In this document: piece after piece, positions 24,200-34,122 of the stretch
How the letters are laid out: each line of letters opens with the position of its first letter
Numbering within the stretch: the stretch's first letter is position 1
DNA from: Mercurialis annua
Lineage: Eukaryota > Streptophyta > Magnoliopsida > Malpighiales > Euphorbiaceae
Direction: 5' to 3'
Assembly: GCF_937616625.2 (NCBI RefSeq)
Contig: NC_065575.1
Span: forward strand, 5,215,501-5,279,500
DNA length: 64,000 nucleotides
Notes under the pieces: generated by a model
What the model was told of the DNA's origin: nothing
Databases searched by the model: none
What the model saw: the letters and a program-made list of their open reading frames with translations, nothing else
Made by a program: the position numbers and the translations under genes

Positions 24200-24748
24200 A
24201 TTGAAGTTAGCTATGAAGTGTCGTTAATTATCAATATACATGTCATTTTTAGTGGTGTAATGATGTTTTGCCTTCTACCACCGTTGGCACTAACATTGAT
24301 CAAATTTTAAAAAGAAATGTAAGATTGTAATGTAATGAATTCTGTAACCATTAGTTGAAGTTTAAACTTAATTGACCTTATATGAAAATGTTGAACAATT
24401 GAAATTAGTAGGAGCGCTAGTGTGAATTTTATTCCTTTTGCAATTTTTTCTTTGTTTTAATAGGCAAAATTCATCCGGAGGCCTTTGTAAACCTCATAAA
24501 TCATAATACACTTTCAAATTTTAAAACTCTGAAATCTACGAATAGTATATTTTTAACTCCGTGGGGGCAGTGGACCCCTACATGGGATCGTCATTGATAG
24601 TAGCTATTAAGAGTAGAGGTGTGCATAAATCGACAAAACCAAAAAACGGAATTGGACCGAACCAAAAATGTTAGTCCGGTTGGTTTTTAGTTTTGTAACA
24701 GAAAATAGGAAAAACCAAACAGTCCGCAATAATGTTATGTATATTAAA
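24200..24748. other. Intergenic, no gene seen
   Basis: AT-rich sequence. GACCGAACCAAAAATG and CGGTTGGTTTT near 24650-24690 resemble fragments of the plant repeat type seen at 37.5 kb and 40.3 kb. Confidence 0.35.
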
Positions 24749-24756
24749 TAAAGATT

Positions 24757-25489
24757 GGGTAGTACTATTCGCCGCCCCAAATAACCACCCACCGCCCAAC
24801 TTTTGACCAAACTACCCCTAAATCATTTTCATTTTTTTAAAAAAAAATTCAATTCTCTCAAATCAATTAAAAACCCAACGAATATCCGAACGAATTTATA
24901 ATAAAAATGTTAAAATCGACTAAAAATAAATCTAACAATTAATCGGTTTTAAATTTTTTCATTTAAAAATTTTTAATTTTTTTTTTAAAATTTTTTAATG
25001 GGCCATCGACGGGAGATGGCGATGGTCCAATGGACCATCGTCCAGCTTTGGCGATGGTCCATTGGACCATCGCCATCTCCTGGCGATGGTCCAATGGACC
25101 ATCGCCATCTCCTGGCGATGGTCCATTGGACCATCGCCAAAGCTGGACGATGATCCATTGGACCATCTCCTGGCGATGGTCCAATGGACCATCGCCAGGA
25201 GATGGCGATGGTCCATTGGACCATCGCCATCTTAGGGCGATTGTCCATTAAAAAATTTTAAAAAAAAATTTAAAAATTTTTAAATGAACAAATTTAAAAC
25301 CGATTAATTGTTAGATTTATTTTTAGTCGATTTTAACATTTTTATTATAAATCCGTTCGGATATTCGTTGGGTTTTTAATTGATTTGAGAGAATTGAATT
25401 TTTTTTTAAAAAAATGAAAATGATTTAGGGGTAGTTTGGTCAAAAGTTGGGCGATGGGTGGTTATTTGGGGCGGTAAATAGTAGTCCAC
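24757..25489. mobile_element. Foldback element with palindromic core array (A)
   Basis: Terminal inverted repeats of about 230 bases face each other. The left begins near GGTAGTACTATTCGCCGCCC; the right ends near GGGCGGTAAATAGTAGTCC. An 8-base direct repeat TAAAGATT flanks the element (24749-24756 and 25490-25497), which fits a target duplication. The centre (about 25000-25250) is a GC-rich array of palindromes built on GATGGTCCAATGGACCATC alternating with a CATCTCCTGGCGATG spacer. It encodes no transposase. The long repeats and short duplication suggest a Mutator-like or hAT-like foldback; the class is inferred. Confidence 0.75.
25000..25250. repeat. Palindromic minisatellite core of foldback A
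   Basis: About eight copies of GATGGTCCAWTGGACCATC in a row, separated by short spacers that are themselves partly palindromic. Each unit is its own reverse complement, so both strands read almost alike and several frames stay open on both strands. Confidence 0.8.
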
Positions 25490-25499
25490 TAAAGATTTG

Positions 25500-27600
25500 A
25501 CAAATTAATGATTGCCTAGCGGAAGAGTGTTGGTTGTAAACATTTAAAAATTAATGACACTTTAATTGCTACAAGTTTTCTTTATTGCATTATGCATTAA
25601 TTAAATATAACATGTTTTAATCGAATCAAACAAAAAATCTCCACTATTTCGGTTGGTTTTCACTTGCTACCTGCTCGTGTTAAGCAATCCACGTAAACTT
25701 AGGGGGTCTTTGTGTGAAGAACAATAAAATGTAAACAGAAATTCAAGTGCAGTTGTTGAAGGTATAAATGCATCTGAAGCTAGCAATGATGTTAGGCTTG
25801 CTGCTATTCCGGTACCGTATAATGTCCTAGGCATGGCCGGTCTTAGATGAAACGAGGCCCTAGACGGTGGCAATTTAACACGTATAAATTATATATCTTT
25901 TCTTTTCAAGAAGTGGAATAGAATAATCCGGTTGAAGAGTAATAATTAATTTTTTTTAATAATAATAGATATTTTTATATTAAAAATAATAAATATATCA
26001 TGTAAATAATTATACTAAAAAGTTAAATATAGAGACTAATACCAAATTCAAATTTGGCCTTTCCGTTGAGTGAAAAAAAAAATCTTAATGTTAAGTCGAG
26101 ATTGAGCAGCAATTCATGTAAACCCATAAATAATTATACTAAAATAAATATATGAAATGTTCAAAAGTAATAATTTTTATTAAGGTAATTTGTATGAAAA
26201 TTATCTTGATTTAAAGATTTGGTAATATTGAAGGCTCTTAATAAATTTTCATTGATATTATAAAATTTGTTAAGATTTTATGCCATTTTTAATAATTATG
26301 TTGAGATTTTTAAGATTTATTAAGGTATCTTAGATTTTTATTTAAGAGTCAAATAAATTATGTGTATATAAAATTTAGGGTTAATTCCATAAAAAGTCAC
26401 GATCTTTACTTGAATTTTCATTTTAATTACGATTTTTAAACGTTGTAATATTAAATCATGACCTTTTATTTTTTTTCTTCCAAATCTAAGATACACATAG
26501 CCCCTTTAACTATTTATGAGGCCCTAGTAATTGTGAGGCCCTAGGCCTAGGCCTGGTCCTAGGCTCATAAAGCATTGTAATTATTTCAATTTTTAAGAAT
26601 TTTATAACAATTTTTTTAAATTTTTATGGGTTATTATATAAATACGTTTTAGTCCTTCAATTTTGCCGCTATCTGACAATCTAGTCCACTCGAATTTTGA
26701 TAATCAGATCGCTCAATCGTCACCCGGAAAATCATCATTGCACACTAGTTCTTTAGTAACAGAATTTAATGGAAATGGTTATTTGCACTTTAAAAAAATT
26801 TAGAGGGCCCAATAAATAGTTAAAGGGGGGCTATGTATATCTTTTGAAATATTTGAGTTTTTTTTTAACACGTTTTGCCTTTTATTTATAAACTAGCACA
26901 ATACCCGCGCTACGCTGCGGGTCTTTTATTATATAGTATATAAATGTACTTTTTATCAAAAATTACCACATCAATGAAGTTTATAATAAAATTTATTTAT
27001 ACAATAGGATCTGAAAATTTTAAAATATACGACAAACACATCATATGATTATTTCAATATATTTTATTACTATATTGCATTTTTACGATGTATTATTAAT
27101 TTATAAATATCTGTGACATAATTTGTTAGACTATTCTCGTATTTTTGGTACAAAATCAAAAAATATTTAATCAGATTTTAATGAGTATTATGCAAAGCAA
27201 GACATGTTTTTATTCGTCTATAACATTTCCAGCAAACATAATTTATTGCATTTTATTGTTATTTTCAGTAATTTTCTTATAGAATCTTATGTGACATATA
27301 TACCGTGAAAGATATATGTGTTTTTTCTTTTTTTTGTCCTAATCCAATACGAAGTCATTCAAGTTGGAGAATGTATCAATCCGTTTTACTTTCAATATAT
27401 GTAACAATATTTAAGTTGCACTCGCCTTCAAGTGTCGGAAATTTTGGACGCACGTATAGAACCGACACAAAAATTGGTGTTCTTCTAACATTGTTTACCT
27501 TAGTTTTGGGGGTTATATAAGTTTGTTACTAATGAAGATATTTTAATTTTTATTAATTATGTAAATAATATTGCAATAATTTTAAAGTTTAAATTTATTC
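25500..27600. other. Intergenic repeat debris
   Basis: No gene was supported. A possible element at about 25830-26575 has GGCC-rich ends (GGCATGGCCGGTCTTAGATG; GGCCCTAGGCCTAGGCCTGG). At 26908-26925 there is a CCCGCGCTACGCTGCGGG hairpin-like motif. The block 27324-27425 is repeated, diverged, at 30171-30265 beyond the LINE (TTTTACTTTCAATAT in both). Confidence 0.4.
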
Positions 27601-27611
27601 TTGTTTTGTAG

Positions 27612-29829
27612 GATTACTTTTCTTTCCACTTCGATTTTTTTGGTGATCGCTTGTAATGTTTCGGATTTCAGACCAATTAGCTTGATCAATGGTATCTTAA
27701 AATTGGTTTCTAAGGTGCTAGCTATCAGATTATCTCCTCTTCTTCCGCTCATCATCTCAGACAACCAATTTGGGTTTGTTAGAGGCAGAAATATCCACGA
27801 CTGCCACATGATAGCTTCTGAGCTCATTCATCTTGTTCACAGTCGGCGCGAAAAGGCTTTTATGATCAAGCTTGATTTTAAAAAAGCTTTCGACTCTATT
27901 TCTTGGGAGTTTATTCTTAAGATGCTTGGCCAGATGAATTTTGATAGTTCTTGGATACAATGGATATCTTCTTGTTTTAGTTCTTCTCAGCTTTCTGTTC
28001 TTGTCAATGGTTGCCCTTCAGAGAATTTTTTTATGGAAAAAGGGGTTAGGCAAGGCGACCCCCTTTCCCCTATGCTTTTCGTTATAGCGGTTGAAGGTTT
28101 AAGGGCTATTTTGGCTAGAGCCATCTCTAAAGGGTTGATTGATGGCATTTCAGTGGATGGTTATGATTCTCCTGTCTCTATACTGCAATTCGCAGACGAC
28201 ACTCTTCTCTTCGTCCCTAGTGATTTAAATCAGATAAAGAGTCTTCTGCGCATTCTCAAATGCTTCGAACTTATCTCGGGCCTTAAAATCAACTTCCAAA
28301 AGTCTTCTATTATCGGCATCAATGTTGACTCCTGTTCTTTGAATGCGGCTGCTGATATTTTGAATTGTAAAGTTGATTGTCTTCCTATAACTTATTTGGG
28401 TCTTCCTCTATCTCTGAAGAAAGTAAAGGCAAATGCGTGGGATCCTGTCGTCCAGAACTTTTCTTCTCAGTTATCTAGATGGCGAGGTAATCTTCTTTCT
28501 CCTGCAGGAAGGCTTGTTTTGATTAAGTCGGTCCTTAGTAGTTTTCCAATTTACTATATGTGCTCCCTTAAGATGCCAATTTCGGTTGTCAAAAGTCTTG
28601 AAAAAACAATGCGTCGTTTTCTTTGGGGAGGATCCTCGGATGGGAAGTATTTTAGCAAGATGGCTTGGCCGATTGTCTGTTTGCCTTTTTCTGATGGTGG
28701 TCTGAATATTACTCCATTTACTTTGAAAAATACTTGTTTGCTCTTTAAATGGATGTGGAAGCTTATGAATGCGAACACTTGTTCTCTTTGGTTGTCGGTG
28801 GTTTCGAATAGCTTGGGGATTCATTGTTGGTTTGATCTTTTAGATGGGAATCATTCTCGTCGGGTGTCTCATACTTGGCGTGGAATATTGGCTGGTTGTT
28901 TGGAGAATTCGGTCATCTGGGAGTCCTTTTTAACGCAAATCTCAGTTTTGGTGGGTAATGGTTGCAAAACGAGATTTTGGTTTGATAAATGGTTGGGTCA
29001 AAATGCTCTTGAAAGGGATTTTAATTCTCTGTTCAGGCTTAGTAGAAACCCGAAGGTGCTAGTTTCTGATGTCTTTGATGTTGAGAATTCTGCTTTTGCT
29101 AATTTTGCTTGGAAACGTCGTCTCCGTGTGGGTGAATCTGCTGAGCTGCTGCGCCTCCATGACCTGTTATCTGCTCGGCAGATTACTTGCAGCAGGTCGG
29201 ATTCTCCAGTTTGGCAGCGGGATAAATCCTTCACTTCAGTCTCCATGATGCGGGTGATCAGGAATACTATGGCAGTGGAAGTCCCAACGGCAGTGACATG
29301 AGGAGGTACGCAATTCATTCGAACTATTTGGAAAACTAAGCTTCCGCCTCGTGTTCAGTTTTTCTTATGGTTATTAGCAAAGGATAGAATTTCTTCGAAT
29401 GTTAACTTGGCTAGAAGAGGGATTATTTTACAAGAAAATAGGGGTTGTTTACTGTGTTTAGAGGATGAGACAGCAACTCATATTCTGTTTCATTGTCACT
29501 TTTCTTGGCAAGTTTGGACGCACGTCATCTTTCGGAGTAATAATTTTTGGGTTTCGCCTTATTCTCTGGAGCATTTTTTCGTGCAATGGTCTGCCTTATG
29601 CGCTTATAAATTCAGAATTCTTTGGAATTTGATTGGGTTCTTCCTCGTTTGGTCTCTTTGGAAAGCAAGAAATAAAAGAGTTTTCAAGTTCAAGACAAGT
29701 AGGATTGTCAATCTCGTTTTTGATAGTGTTAGCAAGGCGGTCTTATTTTATAAAGCTTTTCACCCAAGCTTCCCTTATTCTAGTTTGGATGTTTTGAGAA
29801 ATTTGGATTTTTTCTGTAATCCAATTTAG
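27612..29829 (+). pseudogene. LINE ORF2 fragment: reverse transcriptase and zinc-finger tail
   Basis: The frame starts inside the reverse transcriptase. Visible motifs are VSDFRPISL, IKLDFKKAFDSISWEF, GVRQGDPLSPMLF and the catalytic FADD at 28189-28200 (F in place of the common Y). After an in-frame TGA at 29299-29301 the same frame continues through KLPPRVQFFLWLLAKDR and a zf-RVT-type knuckle (CLLC...THILFHC, about 29440-29500) to LDFFCNPI and a stop. The endonuclease domain that should precede the RT is absent, so the copy is dead on arrival. One stop and otherwise clean frame suggest a fairly young insertion. Confidence 0.85.
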
Positions 29830-29900
29830 TTGTATTAGTTTCTTTGCCTTCCACTCCTTGTGGTTGAGCTAATACAAATATCATTTATCAAAAAAAAAAA
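27612..29900 (+). mobile_element. 5'-truncated L1-like LINE
   Basis: A reverse-transcriptase reading frame runs from about 27612 to a final stop near 29829, then a short tail with AATACAAATATC and a run of ten A at 29891-29900. The 5' part of the element (ORF1 and the endonuclease) is missing. The single in-frame TGA is at 29299-29301. The flanks show a diverged direct repeat on both sides, but no exact target duplication was found. Confidence 0.85.
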
Positions 29901-30580
29901 CTTATTATAAGGACAAAATAATTTAAATAGTTTTAATTATAAACGACATTATTTTTGTTTGTCATTATTCTATTATAATGCAACATATATACTGTCAGGG
30001 GTGAAGTTGTTAATTATTTTTAAAAGGATTGAATTTCATTGTTTAGTATAAAATTAAATATTAAAGAGGTCAGTTTATATTAAAAAGAGTACAATATATA
30101 TGAATTAGCCTAATTAATACAAACTTTTATTTAATGTGTTCGTTGTTATACATCGTTAAAAATGTATGCATTTTCTTCAGTCTCTAATTCAATATGATGT
30201 CATTTATGTTAAAAAATATATCAATGTTGTTTTACTTTCAATATTTCAATGTCACTTTCGCCATAAACAATGTGCTGTTATATATTGTAGTTGTTTAATT
30301 GTAACATATAGTATAATTATAATATGAATTTATGTAATTAGTTTCAAAATATAAACATGTGTAAAAATAGCTAAAGATCATTATTTGCAAACTATTTTTA
30401 CATTTCTTTTATTTTTTTATCGTTTATATTAACACCACTTTATCATATCTTACAATATTAAATATTTATGGATAAAAATAAAAGTTTAAAATCAAAAATT
30501 TGTTAATATGGTTTTCTATTTTTTTACTTTACAGAATATGTATTCTATATGAAAAATTTAGATAAAACTATTTTTTGAAA
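29901..30580. other. AT-rich sequence after the LINE
   Basis: No gene seen. The piece at 30171-30265 is a diverged direct copy of 27324-27425, so the LINE lies between two related repeats. Confidence 0.4.
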
Positions 30581-31300
30581 AAGAGGCAAATACACATCTA
30601 AAGTCTAAAAAGGGACATGTAAACCTCTAACGTCTTTTAAAAGGAGATATAAGTTCTCCTTAACGGCGTGTGCATGATGTGTAAATTTTGTGGACGTAAC
30701 AATCTTGAATCCTACATGGCATTATATTCACGAATTGTATTTGTTTTGTCTCGTTTTATAATGAAAAAGACATATTTAAAATTATAAACTCCAAAATCGC
30801 AAATCCAAATCAATCAACAACCCTAATTTAAACGATTTCAATTTTACTTCCGCGTCATAAATTAGGGTTTTTGATTGATTTAAATTTAATAGGATTCACA
30901 TTTGCCATGTTAGCAAAATTTACACACCGTGCGTGCACTATTAATAGAGATGGCCATGGGCCGGGTCAGCCCGTGAACCGGCCCGGAACCGGTCAAATCC
31001 GGAACCGGACTAAAACCAGCCCGGAACCGTACAAAAGGCGGTTCCGGGCCGGTTCCAAATTTATTGAATCGTGAACCGGCGGTTCTGGATCGGAACCGGC
31101 GGTTCAAGGGTCGAATCCGTTAATAAAAAATATATATTATATATTTAAAATATATATTATATCTTTATCATATAATATATTTATTTTTGCAATAAAATAT
31201 ATGTTATATTTGTTTTAGTTAAATTTTTAGTTAATATTTTAATTTTTTTTAAAAGAACTATTTTATTTTCTTGTAATACTATCTTCATGAATTGTTTTAT

Positions 31301-32474
31301 GAACAAAGGATCAATTCACCCCCTCAACTTGGCACGAAATATCAAATGAGTCATTCTCGTCGCTTTTGGTACAAACAGACCCAAAACTTGCGTTTTCGTA
31401 TCGAATCAGCCCCTTTTTTATTCTTGCCCACTCTCAACCTGTGTTTGAAATACACTCTCCTGGTTAAAAGTCTAGAATAGTGCTTATTATTTTTAAAAAA
31501 TTACAAAATAATACATGAATTTAAAAAAAAAAACTAAATTTTAAAAAAAATAAATTGAAGGAGGAGCAGCTCAGCTGCTCCTCCTCAGCTCCTCCGGCTG
31601 CCGGAGGAGCATTGCTCCATCGGAGGAGCAGACCCTGGGTCTGCTCCTCCATCGGAAGAGCAGACCCAGATGGGTCTGCTCTTCCCCGTGGAGCAGACCC
31701 ATCTGGGTCTGCTCCTCCATCGTGGAGGAGCAGATCCAGATGGATCTGCTCCGGCGAAGAGCAGACCCATCGGGTCTGCTCCTCCACGATGGAAGAGCAG
31801 ACCCGATGGGTCTGCTCTTCATTGTGGAGCAGACCCATCTGGGTCTGCTCCTCCATCGTGGAGGAGCAGACCCAGATGGGTCTGCTCCGGCGAAGAGGAG
31901 CAGACCAAGATGGGTCTGCTCCGGCGAAGAGGAGCAGACCCATCTGGGTCTGCTCTTCCACGATGGAGGAGCAGACCCAGATGGGTCTGCTCTTCACCAT
32001 GAAGCAGACCCATCTGGGTCTGCTCCTCCATCGTGGAGGAGCAGACCCAGATGGGTCTGCTCCGGCGACGGGTCTGCTCTTCCACGATGGAGGAGCAGAC
32101 CCGCTGAGATTGCGGGGAAAAAAAATGCGATGAAAAAAAATTCGAAAAAGCGATGAATTAGAGTTAATTGTGTTTTATTAGAGTGAATTAGGGTATAATT
32201 AAGAGTTTTGATTAAGTAAAATATAATTTTTTTTAATAAATTTAAATAAAATGTAATTGATTCGAGTTAAATGTGTTTAATTAAGATATAATTATAGTTT
32301 TAATTAGTTAGGATATGATTAATTAAGTTAATTAAATAAAATTAACAAACTCACTCTCTCAAGGGCTCTTTTGATACGAAAACGCAAGTTTTGGGTCTGT
32401 TTGTACCAAAAGCGACGAGAATGACTCATTTGATATTTGGTGCCAAGTTGAGGGGGTGAATTGATCCTTTGTTC
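31301..32474. mobile_element. Foldback element with palindromic core array (B), innermost of the nest
   Basis: The terminal repeats start GAACAAAGGATCAATTCACC and end with its complement GGTGAATTGATCCTTTGTTC. They extend over about 135 bases, with GTACAAACAGACCCAAAACT on the left and its complement on the right. A perfect 10-base duplication ATTGTTTTAT flanks it (31291-31300 and 32475-32484), pointing to Mutator-like insertion. The core (about 31560-32105) is a GC-rich palindromic array. It encodes no transposase. The element at 50704-51656 has the same terminal repeats but a different core. Confidence 0.8.
31560..32105. repeat. Palindromic minisatellite core of foldback B
   Basis: Two palindromes alternate: GCAGACCCAGATGGGTCTGC and CTCCTCCATCGTGGAGGAG, with variants and a few CTCCGGCGAAGAG spacers. 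The unit is about 45 bases. No stop codon occurs in most frames on either strand, which gives long open frames of up to 192 codons; these are by-products of the repeat, not genes. Confidence 0.85.
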
Positions 32475-32860
32475 ATTGTTTTATTGTTAAATTATATTTT
32501 TTAATAATTAAATTTTAATTTTATTTTTAATGTTTTTCTAAACCGTCCTCAACCGGAACCGGAACCGTCCGGTTTTGAACCGTCATGGAACCGTCATTAG
32601 GCAGTTCCGGGCCGGTTTCACTTTTTCTTGAACCGTGATCCGGCGGTTCCGAACCGGAACCGACGGGTTATGAACCGTGACCACCTCTAACTTTTAATAT
32701 GCCGTTTAGGAGAAAAAGGGCTTATCTGCACCTTTTTAAAACCGCTAAAGGCTTATTTGTCCATTTTTGAAGACGTTATGAATTTATTTATTTCTTTTTA
32801 GACAATAAAGACATATTTGATCCTATCCTAAAATATTAGGGCATATTTGCTCCCTTTCTC

Positions 32861-33420
32861 TTTTTTTTTCTATACATAAAAGGTACACTTATAGGAAAAA
32901 AATTTAAGAAATTCAAAATTAAAATTTCTAAAATTTCATAATTTTTTAATTTTTTAAAGTCATGATCTTGTAATTTTCTATAGATAATGAATCAAATAAA
33001 AGTGATAATAATAGAATCTGTTTTAAATACTATTTAATTAGATTATAGCAATAAAATATATTTATTTTAATTATAAATTATAAGATGTTATTATTAAACA
33101 AATTGATTTTTGTAAAATAACTAAATCATGAAAAATAAAGATAGGGATTGAAATGTAACTCATAATATATATAAGGATAAAAAAAATTATTTTTCTATTT
33201 TATCTTGACATATAAGGCTAGCATTACTTCAAATCAGAGAATCTTATGGAATAAGACACGTATTTTGCTGAATGGCACAATAATTATCGATTGTTGTGTT
33301 TTGTTGACTTTTTGATCCAAGCGACGACATCTAAATGAAAACGGCAGCAAGTGAAATATTATTAGTCATGTCGTTTACCATTTGCGTAGTTTTGATTTGA
33401 AAATCATGTATAGTATAATT
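32861..33420. other. AT-rich intergenic sequence before long gene 2
   Basis: No gene or clear element was seen. It contains a promoter-proximal stretch for the gene at 34123, but no TATA box could be fixed with confidence. Confidence 0.35.
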
Positions 33421-33429
33421 TGTTTTTGA

Positions 33430-33616
33430 AAAAGTAAGAGCCCTAATTACTGCAAATCTCTCTTTTACCCGCTTTTTCTGTTTTGGTTGCTCATCAGAGG
33501 TCGCTTTACCGGTGGCTGAGTAGCCTTCTGTTGGGGCAGCTAATCTTGGTCGGTGGTGTGGGCATCACCGTCGATTTGAAATTTTCGAATCAGGTCGTTC
33601 CATTGGAGAAATTCTG
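33430..33616 (+). promoter_or_regulatory. 5' UTR exon of long Deg-like gene 2
   Basis: A GC-richer leader ending in a good donor (TTCTG|GTGAGT, intron from 33617). The acceptor TATTATAG lies at 34115, seven bases before the ATG. Similarity to gene 1 begins only in the intron, near 34060 against 520. The leader exon and promoter are therefore unrelated to those of gene 1. Confidence 0.5.
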
Positions 33617-34122
33617 GTGAGTTTTGTTTAGAAGTTCATCTTGTCAATCCTCGTTTTTTACTCTTTGAAGAACTGTTGCTATTTTTATTAACTTCTCTTT
33701 ACGTAACTTTTAATCTATTTGTATTATCATTGCACACCAGTTCTTTGAAGAATTGTTAATAGCTTAAATATTTTATTGTGAGAATATGATGATATTTCAC
33801 TAGAGATAATGATTTTAATTTAAAAAAAAAGAATAAATAAGTGCATGTCTCTTACGCTTGAGTTGAGATTGTTTCAAAAAAGTATTTAGCTCTTAATTAT
33901 TTGTTTACCATTATAGAAAATCTAGACAAGAACAGGACCATTCTGCTGCCTAAATGTTCTAGGTGCCTTTGGGGTTTTCTTACTAAATATGTTCTCAAAT
34001 TACAATTTGAGATTTTAATTTATATTTAGTGTCAAAGATGCTATTTTTGTCTTAGAGTTAGGGTTCGTTGGGATGTATGAATTTGAAGCTGTATCATGTT
34101 TTGTATCTATTATAGGTAAATT

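Larger units (their letters stand above)
30945..32689. mobile_element. Non-autonomous hAT-type element (middle of the nest)
   Basis: The ends TAGAGATGG (30945-30953) and CCACCTCTA (32681-32689) are inverted, with one mismatch. It is flanked by ACTATTAA (30937-30944) and ACTTTTAA (32690-32697), an 8-base target duplication with one change, as is typical of hAT elements. Just inside the ends lie GC-rich blocks made of GAACCGG/CCGGTTC words in inverted orientation. It has no transposase. Its interior is split by a foldback element. Confidence 0.75.
30583..32860. repeat. Outer inverted-repeat element of a three-level nest
   Basis: The left end (AAAGAGGCAAATACACAT, GTCTTTTAAAAGGAGATATA, TTAACGGCG) is matched inverted at the right (CCGTTTAGGAGAAAAAGGGC, GCTTATTTGTCCATT). 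The stem continues at 30685-30720 against 30893-30935 (GTGTAAATTTTGTG and its complement). A hAT-type element at 30945-32689 splits it. Confidence 0.55.

Noticed and set aside
25000..25250. CRISPR-like regular repeats
   Set aside because: Units are palindromes with near-identical spacers inside a plant transposon. There are no unique spacers and no cas genes.
24963..25251. Open frames of about 73-87 codons on both strands
   Set aside because: Same reason: palindromic array GATGGTCCAATGGACCATC, readable on both strands.
28471..29318. Minus-strand frames opposite the LINE
   Set aside because: Shadows of the reverse-transcriptase frame; they carry no motif of their own.
31521..32156. Long open frames of 83-192 codons on both strands
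   Set aside because: They are by-products of a stop-free palindromic repeat inside a foldback element. All frames give the same kind of repetitive peptide.
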